Assembly: GCA_002168195.1 (NCBI GenBank)
Contig: NHBP01000060.1
Coordinates: forward strand, 15,464 to 26,454
Direction: 5' to 3'
Length of the DNA stretch: 10,991 bases
Origin: Planctomycetaceae bacterium TMED10
Lineage (GTDB): Bacteria; Planctomycetota; Planctomycetia; Pirellulales; UBA7805
Below are positions 1 through 7,247 of this stretch, piece after piece (position 1 is the stretch's first letter; the number at the start of each line of letters is the position of its first letter). Position numbers and translations under genes: made by a program. The notes beneath the pieces were generated by a model, which worked only from the letters and a program-made list of their open reading frames with translations, made no database searches and was not told where the DNA came from.

Positions 1-135
1 GATTGGATGCATGCACCACCGGCCCGTAAGACCGGCAAAATCGTGAAGGTTCTCCTATTTTTACTGATCGGAACCCGCGAGATTCGCCGATAACTCGCAT
101 GAAGGTTCGTTCCCCGTTTCCGTAAGGCATCTATC
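1..135. other. Leading edge, no recognised gene
   Basis: Frame 1 is open from the window edge to a TAA at 91-93, but the roughly 30 residues match nothing I know. It could be the tail of an upstream gene or chance. No convincing -35/-10 pair is visible. An AAGG at 124-127 lies 8 nt before the ATG at 136 and may be a weak ribosome binding site for the following gene. Confidence 0.4.
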
Positions 136-2877
136 ATGCAACGTACTTTGACCTGTTTTGGGACCTGTTTTGGATTGTTGATTCTCATCGCACTCGGTGG
201 TCCTTTAGAGGGATTTGCACAGGATACCGGTGTCCGAAGAAATGTGCGGGCCGATGATGCGCAGAGAGATGGGAGCAAAAAGCCCGCCACAGGTGGATTC
301 TGGGCCAGTACATCGAAGTGGAGGCAGCGGCTGCTACCGTTTTCAGCAGACAAGGAAGCTTCTGAAAACGAATCCATAAAACGGGACAGGCAGTCCGATT
401 CTGGAAGCGGCAAGCTAAGATCGGCAGCAGAGAAAAAGACGACGATCCGACGTGGAGAAATAGCACCCAAGCAGATCAATTTGGAAACCCCAACCGATGC
501 CAGAGATCTTGTAACGATGCCTGCAATAAGTGGTCCCCCTGCAGTATCCCGTCCCGTAAATCGGGCAGACCGGAGTAAAGCGGTAACGACTACAACCCGT
601 GAGAAGAGTCGACCCAACGAAACGGCACCTCTGTCCGTAAATCGCGCCGTAAATAGTGATAATTCAGCGCGATCTGTTCAAAGACCGGCAGTTTCAAGAA
701 GTTTTGTCCCCACGGCCGATAGTCGACAGTCGGTCGCAACGGCCGATATCCGCGATGGAAAGTCCTCGCGTCGAAGCAGTCGTCTCAGTCGTACCGAGCA
801 AAAAGTGCCCGCCGCGCCAGCAAGCACCGTCGCATCACAGAGTCCACAGCAAGCAGATAAAAAATCGCCGGCCAAGTCCGTTTTCGCTTCGGGCCGACCT
901 GCAGCAAACGCGGTATCGACTGCCTCCAGCGAGGTGCGTGCCAGCGATCGACAGGCCGATAAGCGTTCGGCCATTTCCCCTGATTCGAATCGTCGACCCT
1001 CGACGCGTGCTTTTACACCGAAGGCAAATACAACCACCGTGCGAACGGTGGAACAGTCGCGGGCCACAATAACTTCGCGGTCAAAACAGCAAGGCTTCAG
1101 CTCCCGAGAGGGAGTAACGACTAAGGTGAAAGCAGTCGATGCAGGCTCAACGAGCGGCAACCGGGCCGGGCGAGAATCGGCCGTCACAGCAGCAGCCGCT
1201 GCTCGTGCAAGTAACTCCAGTTCGCGTGCATCCCGAGTTAATCCATTAGTGGTCGACCGTTCCGCGAAGAATGCAGGACGGAAGGATATCTTGGAGAATC
1301 CGCAACGGAAGTCAGCTACGGCAAACCGTCCCGCACGGGTGTCATCGCGATTGACCTCACAAACGGTCGGAGGTGAGTTAGGAGGAAGTCTCCTGTTTAG
1401 TAAGAGCCCGCAATTGAGCGTGGAAACGCTAGGGCCGAGTCAGGTGGTGATTGGCAAAGAGGCAACATTTAAAATACGCCTGAGGAATCTTGGTGATCCG
1501 GTCGCGGAGTCGGTGCTTCTTCGAATCAACACGCCACTCGGAGCACAAATTGTGTCCGCTCAACCCTCGCGAGGGCAAACCAATGCCCTTGCAGCTGCAA
1601 AGCAGAAGCCGCTCGAGTGGCGGCTTGATCGTTTGGAGGCACATGCGACAGAGTTTTTGACTTTACGCATCGTTCCGCGAAAAAGTGATTCCTTCGATCT
1701 TGGCGTAACATGGACTTTGGCGCCAATTGCTTCGCAAGCCCGCATCAAAGTACAGGAACCGAAGTTGAATCTTGAAATTATCGGGCCCCATGAAATTGAT
1801 TACGGCGATACAAAGCTTTATCGCCTTACGATTACCAATCCAGGAAATGGTGTCGCTGAAAATGTGCAACTAAAACTAAAACCTCTTGACGGATCAAGTC
1901 GACCGATGGCGGTTCGAGATGTTGGTTCGATTGAACCAGGAGCCAAACAGGTAATGGAGGTCGAGTTGACAGCCCGGCAAATCGGCTATCTTAATGTGGA
2001 AGCCGTCGTAATAGCCGATACTGATTTGAAGACATCCGCTCGTCAGCGTGTACTCGTCCGTCGCGCCCAATTGGCAGTTGCAGCCAAGGGCCCGGACATG
2101 AATTATGCTGGCACGACCGCTACTTATCGTTTCCACGTTGACAATCAAGGTAACTCTTCCGCAAAGAACATTCGAGTCATTGCGACGCTACCGACCGGTG
2201 GCGATTATCTTGATAGTAGCGATCAAGGCGAATGGAATCCAGAAACGCGACAAGTGGTCTGGAAGGTTCCCGCACTCGTTGCTCAGAATAACCAAAGTTT
2301 TGAAGTACGAGTCTCCCTGTCGCATCCTGGCGAAAATCTTTTTGGCGTTCGCCTATCTGCCGATGACGACTTAGCGGCCAGTAGCGAGGTGAAGACATTC
2401 GTCGAGGCTTTGGCTGATTTGCAGCTGGTGATCAACGATCCGCGAGGCCCGGTGCCGGTTGAAGAAGAAACCACCTATGAAGTCTTGATCAGCAATCGCG
2501 GCACCAAAGCTGCAGAAATGGTCGATGTTGTGGTTTTCTTTTCCGAGGGAATCGAACCTATTTCCGTTGCCGGCGGGAGTGCTAAGGTGAATACGGGACA
2601 GGTGATTTTCCATCCGATCGAACAAATTGCGCCTGGCGAAGATGTCGTTTATAAGATTGCGGCCCGCGCCAACAGTAGTGGTAATCATGTGTTCCGCACG
2701 GAAGTCGCGTGCGAAGAGGCAGACGTGCGGTTGGTGGCCGAAGAAAGCACACGTTTTTATGGTAGCAGTTCGGTAAAAAAGCAGGCCCGTCCAGAGGCGG
2801 TTCCGCCTTCGAGGGAAGTGGAAGAATCGGGCGCTGCCGGCGAGGATGTGCCTGAATACCGGCGGAAAAAATCTTAG
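136..2877 (+). CDS. Secreted DUF11/CARDB-like repeat protein with long basic disordered region
   Basis: Residues 1-28 form a signal peptide: a basic start, a hydrophobic stretch at 12-22 and a likely cleavage after GFA (26-28). Residues about 30-415 are low complexity, rich in Ser, Arg, Ala, Thr and Lys, with no predictable fold. From 427 on there are four similar beta-rich units starting near 427, 544, 646 and 762. Each opens with a 'LxVxxxGP'-like strand followed by 'Y/F-x-x-x-V/I-x-N-x-G' and 'A-x-x-V/I', typical of DUF11/CARDB/NEW3-type Ig-like folds. The last units keep W and 'APGE/EPGA' turns. Residues about 877-913 are a charged tail ending in RRKKS. No sortase motif or C-terminal TM segment is visible, so I infer a periplasmic or cell-surface protein. 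Such repeat proteins are common in planctomycetes and their roles are mostly unknown. ATG start with a weak AAGG upstream. The stop overlaps the stop of convergent rnd. Confidence 0.92.
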   Translation: MQRTLTCFGTCFGLLILIALGGPLEGFAQDTGVRRNVRADDAQRDGSKKPATGGFWASTSKWRQRLLPFSADKEASENESIKRDRQSDSGSGKLRSAAEKKTTIRRGEIAPKQINLETPTDARDLVTMPAISGPPAVSRPVNRADRSKAVTTTTREKSRPNETAPLSVNRAVNSDNSARSVQRPAVSRSFVPTADSRQSVATADIRDGKSSRRSSRLSRTEQKVPAAPASTVASQSPQQADKKSPAKSVFASGRPAANAVSTASSEVRASDRQADKRSAISPDSNRRPSTRAFTPKANTTTVRTVEQSRATITSRSKQQGFSSREGVTTKVKAVDAGSTSGNRAGRESAVTAAAAARASNSSSRASRVNPLVVDRSAKNAGRKDILENPQRKSATANRPARVSSRLTSQTVGGELGGSLLFSKSPQLSVETLGPSQVVIGKEATFKIRLRNLGDPVAESVLLRINTPLGAQIVSAQPSRGQTNALAAAKQKPLEWRLDRLEAHATEFLTLRIVPRKSDSFDLGVTWTLAPIASQARIKVQEPKLNLEIIGPHEIDYGDTKLYRLTITNPGNGVAENVQLKLKPLDGSSRPMAVRDVGSIEPGAKQVMEVELTARQIGYLNVEAVVIADTDLKTSARQRVLVRRAQLAVAAKGPDMNYAGTTATYRFHVDNQGNSSAKNIRVIATLPTGGDYLDSSDQGEWNPETRQVVWKVPALVAQNNQSFEVRVSLSHPGENLFGVRLSADDDLAASSEVKTFVEALADLQLVINDPRGPVPVEEETTYEVLISNRGTKAAEMVDVVVFFSEGIEPISVAGGSAKVNTGQVIFHPIEQIAPGEDVVYKIAARANSSGNHVFRTEVACEEADVRLVAEESTRFYGSSSVKKQARPEAVPPSREVEESGAAGEDVPEYRRKKS
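150..173 (+). repeat. 12-bp perfect tandem duplication in the signal-peptide codons
   Basis: GACCTGTTTTGG occurs twice back to back (150-161 and 162-173). In frame it encodes TCFG-TCFG at residues 6-13, at the front of the hydrophobic core of the signal peptide. It is a direct duplication of four codons without a mismatch. Confidence 0.95.
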
Positions 2878-4070
2878 TCCGAGCTCTCCGCCGCGTTGCG
2901 ATACTCAAAGTCAAGCGGCAGCGTGCTATGGGGGTCTTCGATCCGGACCGTGACTTTTCCCCGGAGTAGATCCTCTAGGAGGATTCCCACTAATTCTGCC
3001 CGCCACGTTTGCGTGAGTTTCGGCGGTTCCTCCTGGCCGCGAAGTCCGAGTCGATACGCGATGAGTTCACGGACATCACTTGGATTGCCAACGATGCTCG
3101 TTGCCAGTTGCGACTTATGGCAAATGGTTTGCAGGGCTGAAGAGAGTAATTGCCCGAGCATGTTCAGTTGTGGGGGCATCTCTTTTCGCGGTTGCGATTT
3201 AGGCAAATCGTTGTCCGATACTTCCAGTCCGGTTTTGACGCACGCAGCAATTTCCGGAAGAACCTTGCGCAGATCGCCGCGTTCCATGCCGCGGATATTC
3301 TTGATCTGTTCGACAGTGGAGGGAGGGTGTTTTGCCATTTCGATGATGAGGTCATCGCGCAAAACCCTCCGCACCGGCATGTTTCTTTTCTCAGCGGTTT
3401 GCTCTCTCCAGAAGAAAAGTTCTCTGACAATTGCTTTGTTTCGACGGGAGAGCCCTGAAATTCCCGATACGCGACGCCATCTTTTTCTGTCGTGTGATTC
3501 GTGTACTTGCACGAGCCAGCTTTGCATTTCTTCTTCAAGCCAACTCAGGCGGTCGAGTTTTCCCAGCTTTTTGGATATTTTCTGTTCCATACGCTCCAGG
3601 TAGATTACGTCTCCCATGGCATACTCAAGTTGTTTTTTCGAGAGCGGGCGTTTCTGCCAATCCGATCGCGTCTGGTCCTTGGCAGGTGATTTTTGCAGCA
3701 ATTTTTTTACCAGGGTTCGGTAGCCGGCTGGGTATTCCAAGCCGATTAGACCGGAGGCGATTTGGACATCAAAAAGATTTGCAGGAGCCTTGCCGGTAGC
3801 CCGAAGGCAAAAACCAACTTCTTCCCTTCCCGCATGGACAATCGTTTTCTGATTGCCTTCGGCGATTAGTTTCCAGAATGGCTGGATGTCGGTAACTTTC
3901 AACGGATCGATGATCGCTTGAATCGATCCAGCCGAGATTTGTATCAGGCAGAGTTGCGGTCGATAGGTATTCTCGGAAATAAACTCCGTATCGAAGGCGA
4001 TCGTATCGGCCGAGGAAAGCGAATCACACAGTTCATTCAATTCGTCTTCTGTCGTGATAAACTGATGCAT
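2874..4070 (-). CDS. rnd: Ribonuclease D (3'-5' exoribonuclease, DEDDy family)
   Basis: This exonuclease trims the 3' ends of tRNA and other stable RNAs in the cytoplasm. From the ATG at 4070 it is 398 aa (E. coli RNase D is 375). Exo I is FDTEF with D27 and E29. Exo II is HAGREEV around 79-85, with Glu84 where E. coli has Asp85. Exo III is YAMGDVIYL with Y150 and D154. An HRDC domain spans about 207-287, and a second helical HRDC-like domain about 305-390 contains WRAEL. I chose the internal ATG because 'MHQFITTEDELNELC' aligns with E. coli 'MNYQMITTDDALASLC' and the catalytic residues then fall within one position of the E. coli numbering. The ATG at 4133 would add 21 residues with no family match. 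Neither start has a clear Shine-Dalgarno site. It lies just downstream of the antiporter gene and is probably co-transcribed. The TAA stop interlocks with the TAG of the 913-aa gene. Confidence 0.94.
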   Translation of the reverse strand: MHQFITTEDELNELCDSLSSADTIAFDTEFISENTYRPQLCLIQISAGSIQAIIDPLKVTDIQPFWKLIAEGNQKTIVHAGREEVGFCLRATGKAPANLFDVQIASGLIGLEYPAGYRTLVKKLLQKSPAKDQTRSDWQKRPLSKKQLEYAMGDVIYLERMEQKISKKLGKLDRLSWLEEEMQSWLVQVHESHDRKRWRRVSGISGLSRRNKAIVRELFFWREQTAEKRNMPVRRVLRDDLIIEMAKHPPSTVEQIKNIRGMERGDLRKVLPEIAACVKTGLEVSDNDLPKSQPRKEMPPQLNMLGQLLSSALQTICHKSQLATSIVGNPSDVRELIAYRLGLRGQEEPPKLTQTWRAELVGILLEDLLRGKVTVRIEDPHSTLPLDFEYRNAAESSD

Positions 4071-4155
4071 CAAGCGATTCGATCCAAGGAGAAAGGTTTC
4101 CGGTATTTTAGCCGATTCACGTAGGACTTCCATCGGTGCCCGGTCACGGCCCGAT

Positions 4156-5814
4156 TCATAGAAACAAGAGGCTGGCTAAAACGAAGATTGGCAGTAGGAC
4201 GCAGACACTGTACTTGAGGTATCCGAAAAAACTAGGCATGCGGATTCCCGCCGACTCGGCAATGGCTTTGACCATAAAATTCGGCCCGTTTCCGATATAT
4301 GTCATGGCGCCCAAGAAAACGGCACCCAGGCTTATTGCAACAAGCAGCGGTGGATCGATCACGGTCTGGGGATGAAAAACACCCTCCGGCGTAAGGGTTC
4401 TGGCAGTCTCGAAAAAGACGACATAGGTGGGTGCGTTATCGAGTACGGAGGAGAGCCCGCCGGTGGCCCAGAAAAATTGCATCGGTGTTTCCACTCCCAT
4501 TTCACTGCCACGCGCGTCAAGAATTTGTAACGCGGGTTGCATGCAGACAAAAATTCCGAAAAAAAGCGCGGCAACTTCTAAGATCGCATGATAGGAAAAT
4601 GCATTGTCCTGTCGGATCGCACGTCGGCCGAGGAGTAGTGAAAGACCGACCAGGAAAAGTTGCGCTACTTCCCGAAGATAGAAAGGTGCGTGCCAGTCGG
4701 TGCCAGGCAACGGTTTACTCGGGTCCAGAAGGGCGACGCATAAAACAACGCCGATCAGCAACGGCACGCCAAGGAGCCATCCGCGAATATGTATGCTCCG
4801 CTTTTCGTATTCGTCACGGACCAGATCATGACTCGCTTCGCGCGGATAACAGAAATATTGATCCCAAATCCAATACACAGCCAGCAATGTTAAATTGACC
4901 ACAAGCCATTGCGGCCAAAGCGAAAAGGTCCAGAAGAAATCAACGCCGCGCAAATAACCTAAAAAAAGTGGAGGGTCACCAATCGGAAGTAGACATCCAC
5001 CGCAGTTGCAAACAACAAAAATGAAAAAGACGACCGTGTGGACAACATGACTCCGCTCTTTATTAGTTTCCAGTAGCGGACGAATCAGCAACATGGCGGC
5101 GCCGGTTGTTCCGATGAAGCTGGCCAAGAGACCTCCCACGGCCAGGAACGTGGTATTGGTGAGTGGCTGCGCTGCAAGATTGCCCTCGATCCGGATGCCC
5201 CCACTGATTGTGTAGAGGCTAAGAAGTAACACGATGAAGGGTATATACTCGTGCAGCAGTGCGTTGGCGAGCACCGTCCAGGCAAGTTCCCATTGCAACA
5301 TTGCACCGGGAATAGGTGAGATAACGGCATGCGCTGGCCAATGTGCTTCGAGTGGCTGGTTGAAACCGATTAAATAATAGCCCAACGTAACGAGTCCCAG
5401 CACGGCGGCGACATAAAACCGATGCAGGTTGGATTCCCACCAGTGCTCCGTGGCTGGCAAGAGAGGCAGAATAGCGATCGCAAGGAGAAGCAGTGCAAAA
5501 GGGGCGACCCATGCAATGTCAGGAACCCCTAGCTGCTGCTGATCATGTTCAGTGACTGCATGGTTCTGGTGATCTGCGTGCTGGTCACCATGCGGGCCAC
5601 TATGCTGGTCAGCATGTGGGCCACTATGGTCAGTGGTATGCAGAGGGGCAAATCCATGATCTGCTTCGTGGTTCGTCTCCTGTTTTACAACCATTTGGGT
5701 TGCGTGCTGTGGACCGCCAAAAAAACAGGCTACGATGTAAATTAAAACGAGGATCGAGATTCCAGTAAGTACTTGAGAACTGGAATCAGGGTGCGGGGCG
5801 GTTTCGGGTTGCAT
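4156..5814 (-). CDS. Sodium:proton antiporter, NhaD/CitM (ion transporter superfamily) type, with His-rich segment
   Basis: This is a polytopic inner-membrane carrier of 552 aa, with about a dozen hydrophobic segments judged by eye. It most likely exchanges Na+ for H+. Family landmarks are [12 protein letters not shown], the loop [12 protein letters not shown] (G279-D280-P281-P282), VLDNAPTYV with D459, and [15 protein letters not shown] (GNGPNF at 508-513). These match the large group annotated as 'sodium:proton antiporter' or 'citrate transporter' (ArsB/NhaD relatives). The substrate cannot be read from the sequence. After the first TM (about 18-32) comes a hydrophilic stretch at about 36-94 holding 12 His, many spaced every four residues, including a duplicated SGPH(A/G)DQH unit. 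Start: the ATG at 5814 is preferred. An upstream in-frame TTG at 5826 adds only four residues, and no Shine-Dalgarno site decides between them. It is the first gene of a probable unit with rnd and diverges from the gene at 5944. Confidence 0.9.
   Translation of the reverse strand: MQPETAPHPDSSSQVLTGISILVLIYIVACFFGGPQHATQMVVKQETNHEADHGFAPLHTTDHSGPHADQHSGPHGDQHADHQNHAVTEHDQQQLGVPDIAWVAPFALLLLAIAILPLLPATEHWWESNLHRFYVAAVLGLVTLGYYLIGFNQPLEAHWPAHAVISPIPGAMLQWELAWTVLANALLHEYIPFIVLLLSLYTISGGIRIEGNLAAQPLTNTTFLAVGGLLASFIGTTGAAMLLIRPLLETNKERSHVVHTVVFFIFVVCNCGGCLLPIGDPPLFLGYLRGVDFFWTFSLWPQWLVVNLTLLAVYWIWDQYFCYPREASHDLVRDEYEKRSIHIRGWLLGVPLLIGVVLCVALLDPSKPLPGTDWHAPFYLREVAQLFLVGLSLLLGRRAIRQDNAFSYHAILEVAALFFGIFVCMQPALQILDARGSEMGVETPMQFFWATGGLSSVLDNAPTYVVFFETARTLTPEGVFHPQTVIDPPLLVAISLGAVFLGAMTYIGNGPNFMVKAIAESAGIRMPSFFGYLKYSVCVLLPIFVLASLLFL
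5579..5626 (-). repeat. Two 24-bp tandem units encoding His-rich SGPHxDQH repeats
   Basis: Units at 5579-5602 and 5603-5626 differ at 2 of 24 bases, and a partial third copy (tggtcag) follows on the plus strand from 5627. On the coding strand they give SGPHGDQH and SGPHADQH, so the unit is an exact eight codons. The repeat lies in the soluble segment after the first TM helix of the antiporter. Confidence 0.92.
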
Positions 5815-5943
5815 GAGGGCTTTCAAGATAGACGTTCTTTCAATGTGAACTCACAAACTTAACGTGGAGTGATTCTCAAGGCAATTCCGTCCCTTACCGC
5901 TGCCCGATACGCGGGAAATTTGATAGCCTACAACGCAACAATC
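5815..5943. other. Divergent intergenic region, presumed to hold both promoters
   Basis: The antiporter (-) and the two-TM protein (+) point away from each other, so both must start transcription here unless they use distant promoters. I see no convincing -35/-10 pair on either strand and no strong inverted repeat. A GTG at 5869, in frame with the plus-strand gene, would shorten the gap to about 40 nt. Confidence 0.45.
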
Positions 5944-6480
5944 ATGGAAACCTGGCTCAAGCCCAATCAGCGCGTGTTGCTTCTTTTCCTGGTAGGATCG
6001 GTGATCCTGTCGGGTCTTGCCGTTTGGCTTTTTCGCCTGAAAGAGCCGATTTATTTCTGGACCGGTGTTTGTCTCCTGCCGCTTGCCGTGTCGCTTGCAC
6101 TGGCTGTTTTTCTACGAACGCTCCGTCGACGCTTGGCCTATCGATCCGGTACATTACTGGTTGATTTGGGTCCCGGTAATCCGATACCGGTCCCCATCGA
6201 GGCGGTGGAATGTTTTTTCCTCGGAAGTGCAAAAACAAGCATTTCGGGGCGATGGGGAATTCAGTCGCGGGCCGTCTCTGTGGTGGTCCGTTTGGCAGAA
6301 AAGGCGGTCGAATTTCACGACCGTTCCGTCTCTCCCGGGCTCGGCACGTGGAGTGAAGGGTATATTACGATCCGTGGGAGTTGGTGCGAACCGGTGTCCC
6401 CTGCCCTGATTGCAAAACTCAACAGGCGTTTAATCGAAGCGCAAAAGGCATTGCATTCCAAAGATCAAGTGAGAGATTGA
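5944..6480 (+). CDS. Two-TM membrane protein with C-terminal cytoplasmic domain, unknown function
   Basis: 178 aa from the ATG at 5944. Two closely spaced hydrophobic segments (about 11-30 and 37-57) form a hairpin in the membrane, followed by an Arg-rich stop (RTLRRR, 58-63) that places the rest in the cytoplasm. Residues about 64-178 are mostly beta-like, with alternating hydrophobic residues, 'IPVPIEAVECFFLG' and 'GYITIRGSW', and end in a helix (ALIAKLNRRLIEAQKA). This resembles PH-like domains attached to membrane hairpins, but that is a guess from pattern. The open frame extends upstream to a GTG at 5869, which would add 25 residues that look non-coding. It ends 11 nt before the first possible mfnB ATG, so the two are probably co-transcribed. 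I do not recognise a named family. Confidence 0.75.
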   Translation: METWLKPNQRVLLLFLVGSVILSGLAVWLFRLKEPIYFWTGVCLLPLAVSLALAVFLRTLRRRLAYRSGTLLVDLGPGNPIPVPIEAVECFFLGSAKTSISGRWGIQSRAVSVVVRLAEKAVEFHDRSVSPGLGTWSEGYITIRGSWCEPVSPALIAKLNRRLIEAQKALHSKDQVRD

Positions 6481-6536
6481 AATCGGGGAGAATGAACTTG
6501 ACCCAGGCCGCCTCTGTTTTTGTGAATGGCGTTTCC

Positions 6537-7247
6537 ATGCCACGGTTGCTGGTGAGCGTTCGTAATGTCGCCGAAGCGCAAATGGCAATCGATGAAGGAG
6601 TGCAGTTGATCGATGTGAAAGAGCCAAAAGCGGGTTCCCTGGGTGCCGCTTCGGTTGAGTCAATCCGTCAAGTTGCCGCTGTCTGCGACCGAAATGCTTT
6701 ACTGAGTGTTGCTTTAGGCGAACTGCTAGAGATTCCCGAATCGCATTTGCCGGACGGCATTTTTCCGACCTTTGTGAAATGCGGTCTCGCCGGATGTTGT
6801 CAGGAATTGCATTGGACCGCTCTGTGGGAGAAAAGAATGGAAGGCCATCAGCAATCCGCCGTGGCCGTTGTCTACGCAGACTGGCATGGAGCCAAATCGC
6901 CATCTCCCGACACGATTGTCAATCATGCTGCCCGCGTTGGATGTCAAGCAGTATTGCTCGATACGTTCGATAAATCAAAGGGCAATCTCCTTGCCCATAT
7001 GACGCGCGATGAGATTCATCGCTGGATGACGATGGTCCAGGCATCGGGGATGAAAGCGGTGGTCGCCGGTTCTTTGACGCAATCTTTGATTGCACCTCTT
7101 TTGGAGGACGGTGTTGATTGTATTGCCCTCCGGGGAGCGGCGTGTCGTGGCAGTCGCACCGGGGGACTCGATCGAGACAAGTTAGGGCAGCTTGTGCGTG
7201 AAGTCGCATCGGTCCCTGCGTCTGGATCAAATTCTCTCACGGCATAA
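6537..7247 (+). CDS. mfnB: (5-formylfuran-3-yl)methyl phosphate synthase (MfnB, DUF556)
   Basis: MfnB condenses two glyceraldehyde-3-phosphates to the furan phosphate used to build methanofuran, or methylofuran in bacteria with tetrahydromethanopterin-linked C1 metabolism. From the ATG at 6537 it has 236 aa, the usual length for the family. The N-terminal strand RLLVSVRNVAEA, LIDVKEPKAGSLGA (D26, K28 for the Schiff base), FVKCGLAG (K81), LLDTFDKSKG (D142, K146/K148) and LRGAACRGSR match the archaeal enzyme's active-site positions as I recall them from Methanocaldococcus jannaschii. Start: the family alignment begins at 'MPRLLVS'. An ATG at 6492 (251 aa) and a GTG at 6522 are also in frame. 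The GGGGAG at 6485-6490 is only 1 nt from the 6492 ATG, too close to be a good ribosome site. The gene converges on and overlaps the oxidoreductase gene by 11 nt. No other Mfn or H4MPT gene is visible nearby. Confidence 0.92.
   Translation: MPRLLVSVRNVAEAQMAIDEGVQLIDVKEPKAGSLGAASVESIRQVAAVCDRNALLSVALGELLEIPESHLPDGIFPTFVKCGLAGCCQELHWTALWEKRMEGHQQSAVAVVYADWHGAKSPSPDTIVNHAARVGCQAVLLDTFDKSKGNLLAHMTRDEIHRWMTMVQASGMKAVVAGSLTQSLIAPLLEDGVDCIALRGAACRGSRTGGLDRDKLGQLVREVASVPASGSNSLTA

Noticed and set aside
1..93. Open frame from the window edge as the end of an upstream gene
   Set aside because: Only about 30 codons, no recognisable sequence; not enough to call.
656..1072. Plus-strand frame of 138 codons overlapping the 913-aa gene
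   Set aside because: Same biased region, different frame; Arg/Pro-rich shadow without a ribosome site.
678..1187. Long minus-strand frame (169 codons) opposite the 913-aa gene
   Set aside because: It lies antisense to the low-complexity part of a well supported gene, where biased codons keep the opposite strand open. No family match.
5579..5640. Repeated units as a possible CRISPR or mobile-element remnant
   Set aside because: Units are contiguous, in frame (24 bp) and inside a coding gene. There are no spacers and no cas genes.
6381..6536. Longer mfnB start inside the preceding gene
   Set aside because: The extra residues have no counterpart in MfnB and look like the preceding gene read in another frame.
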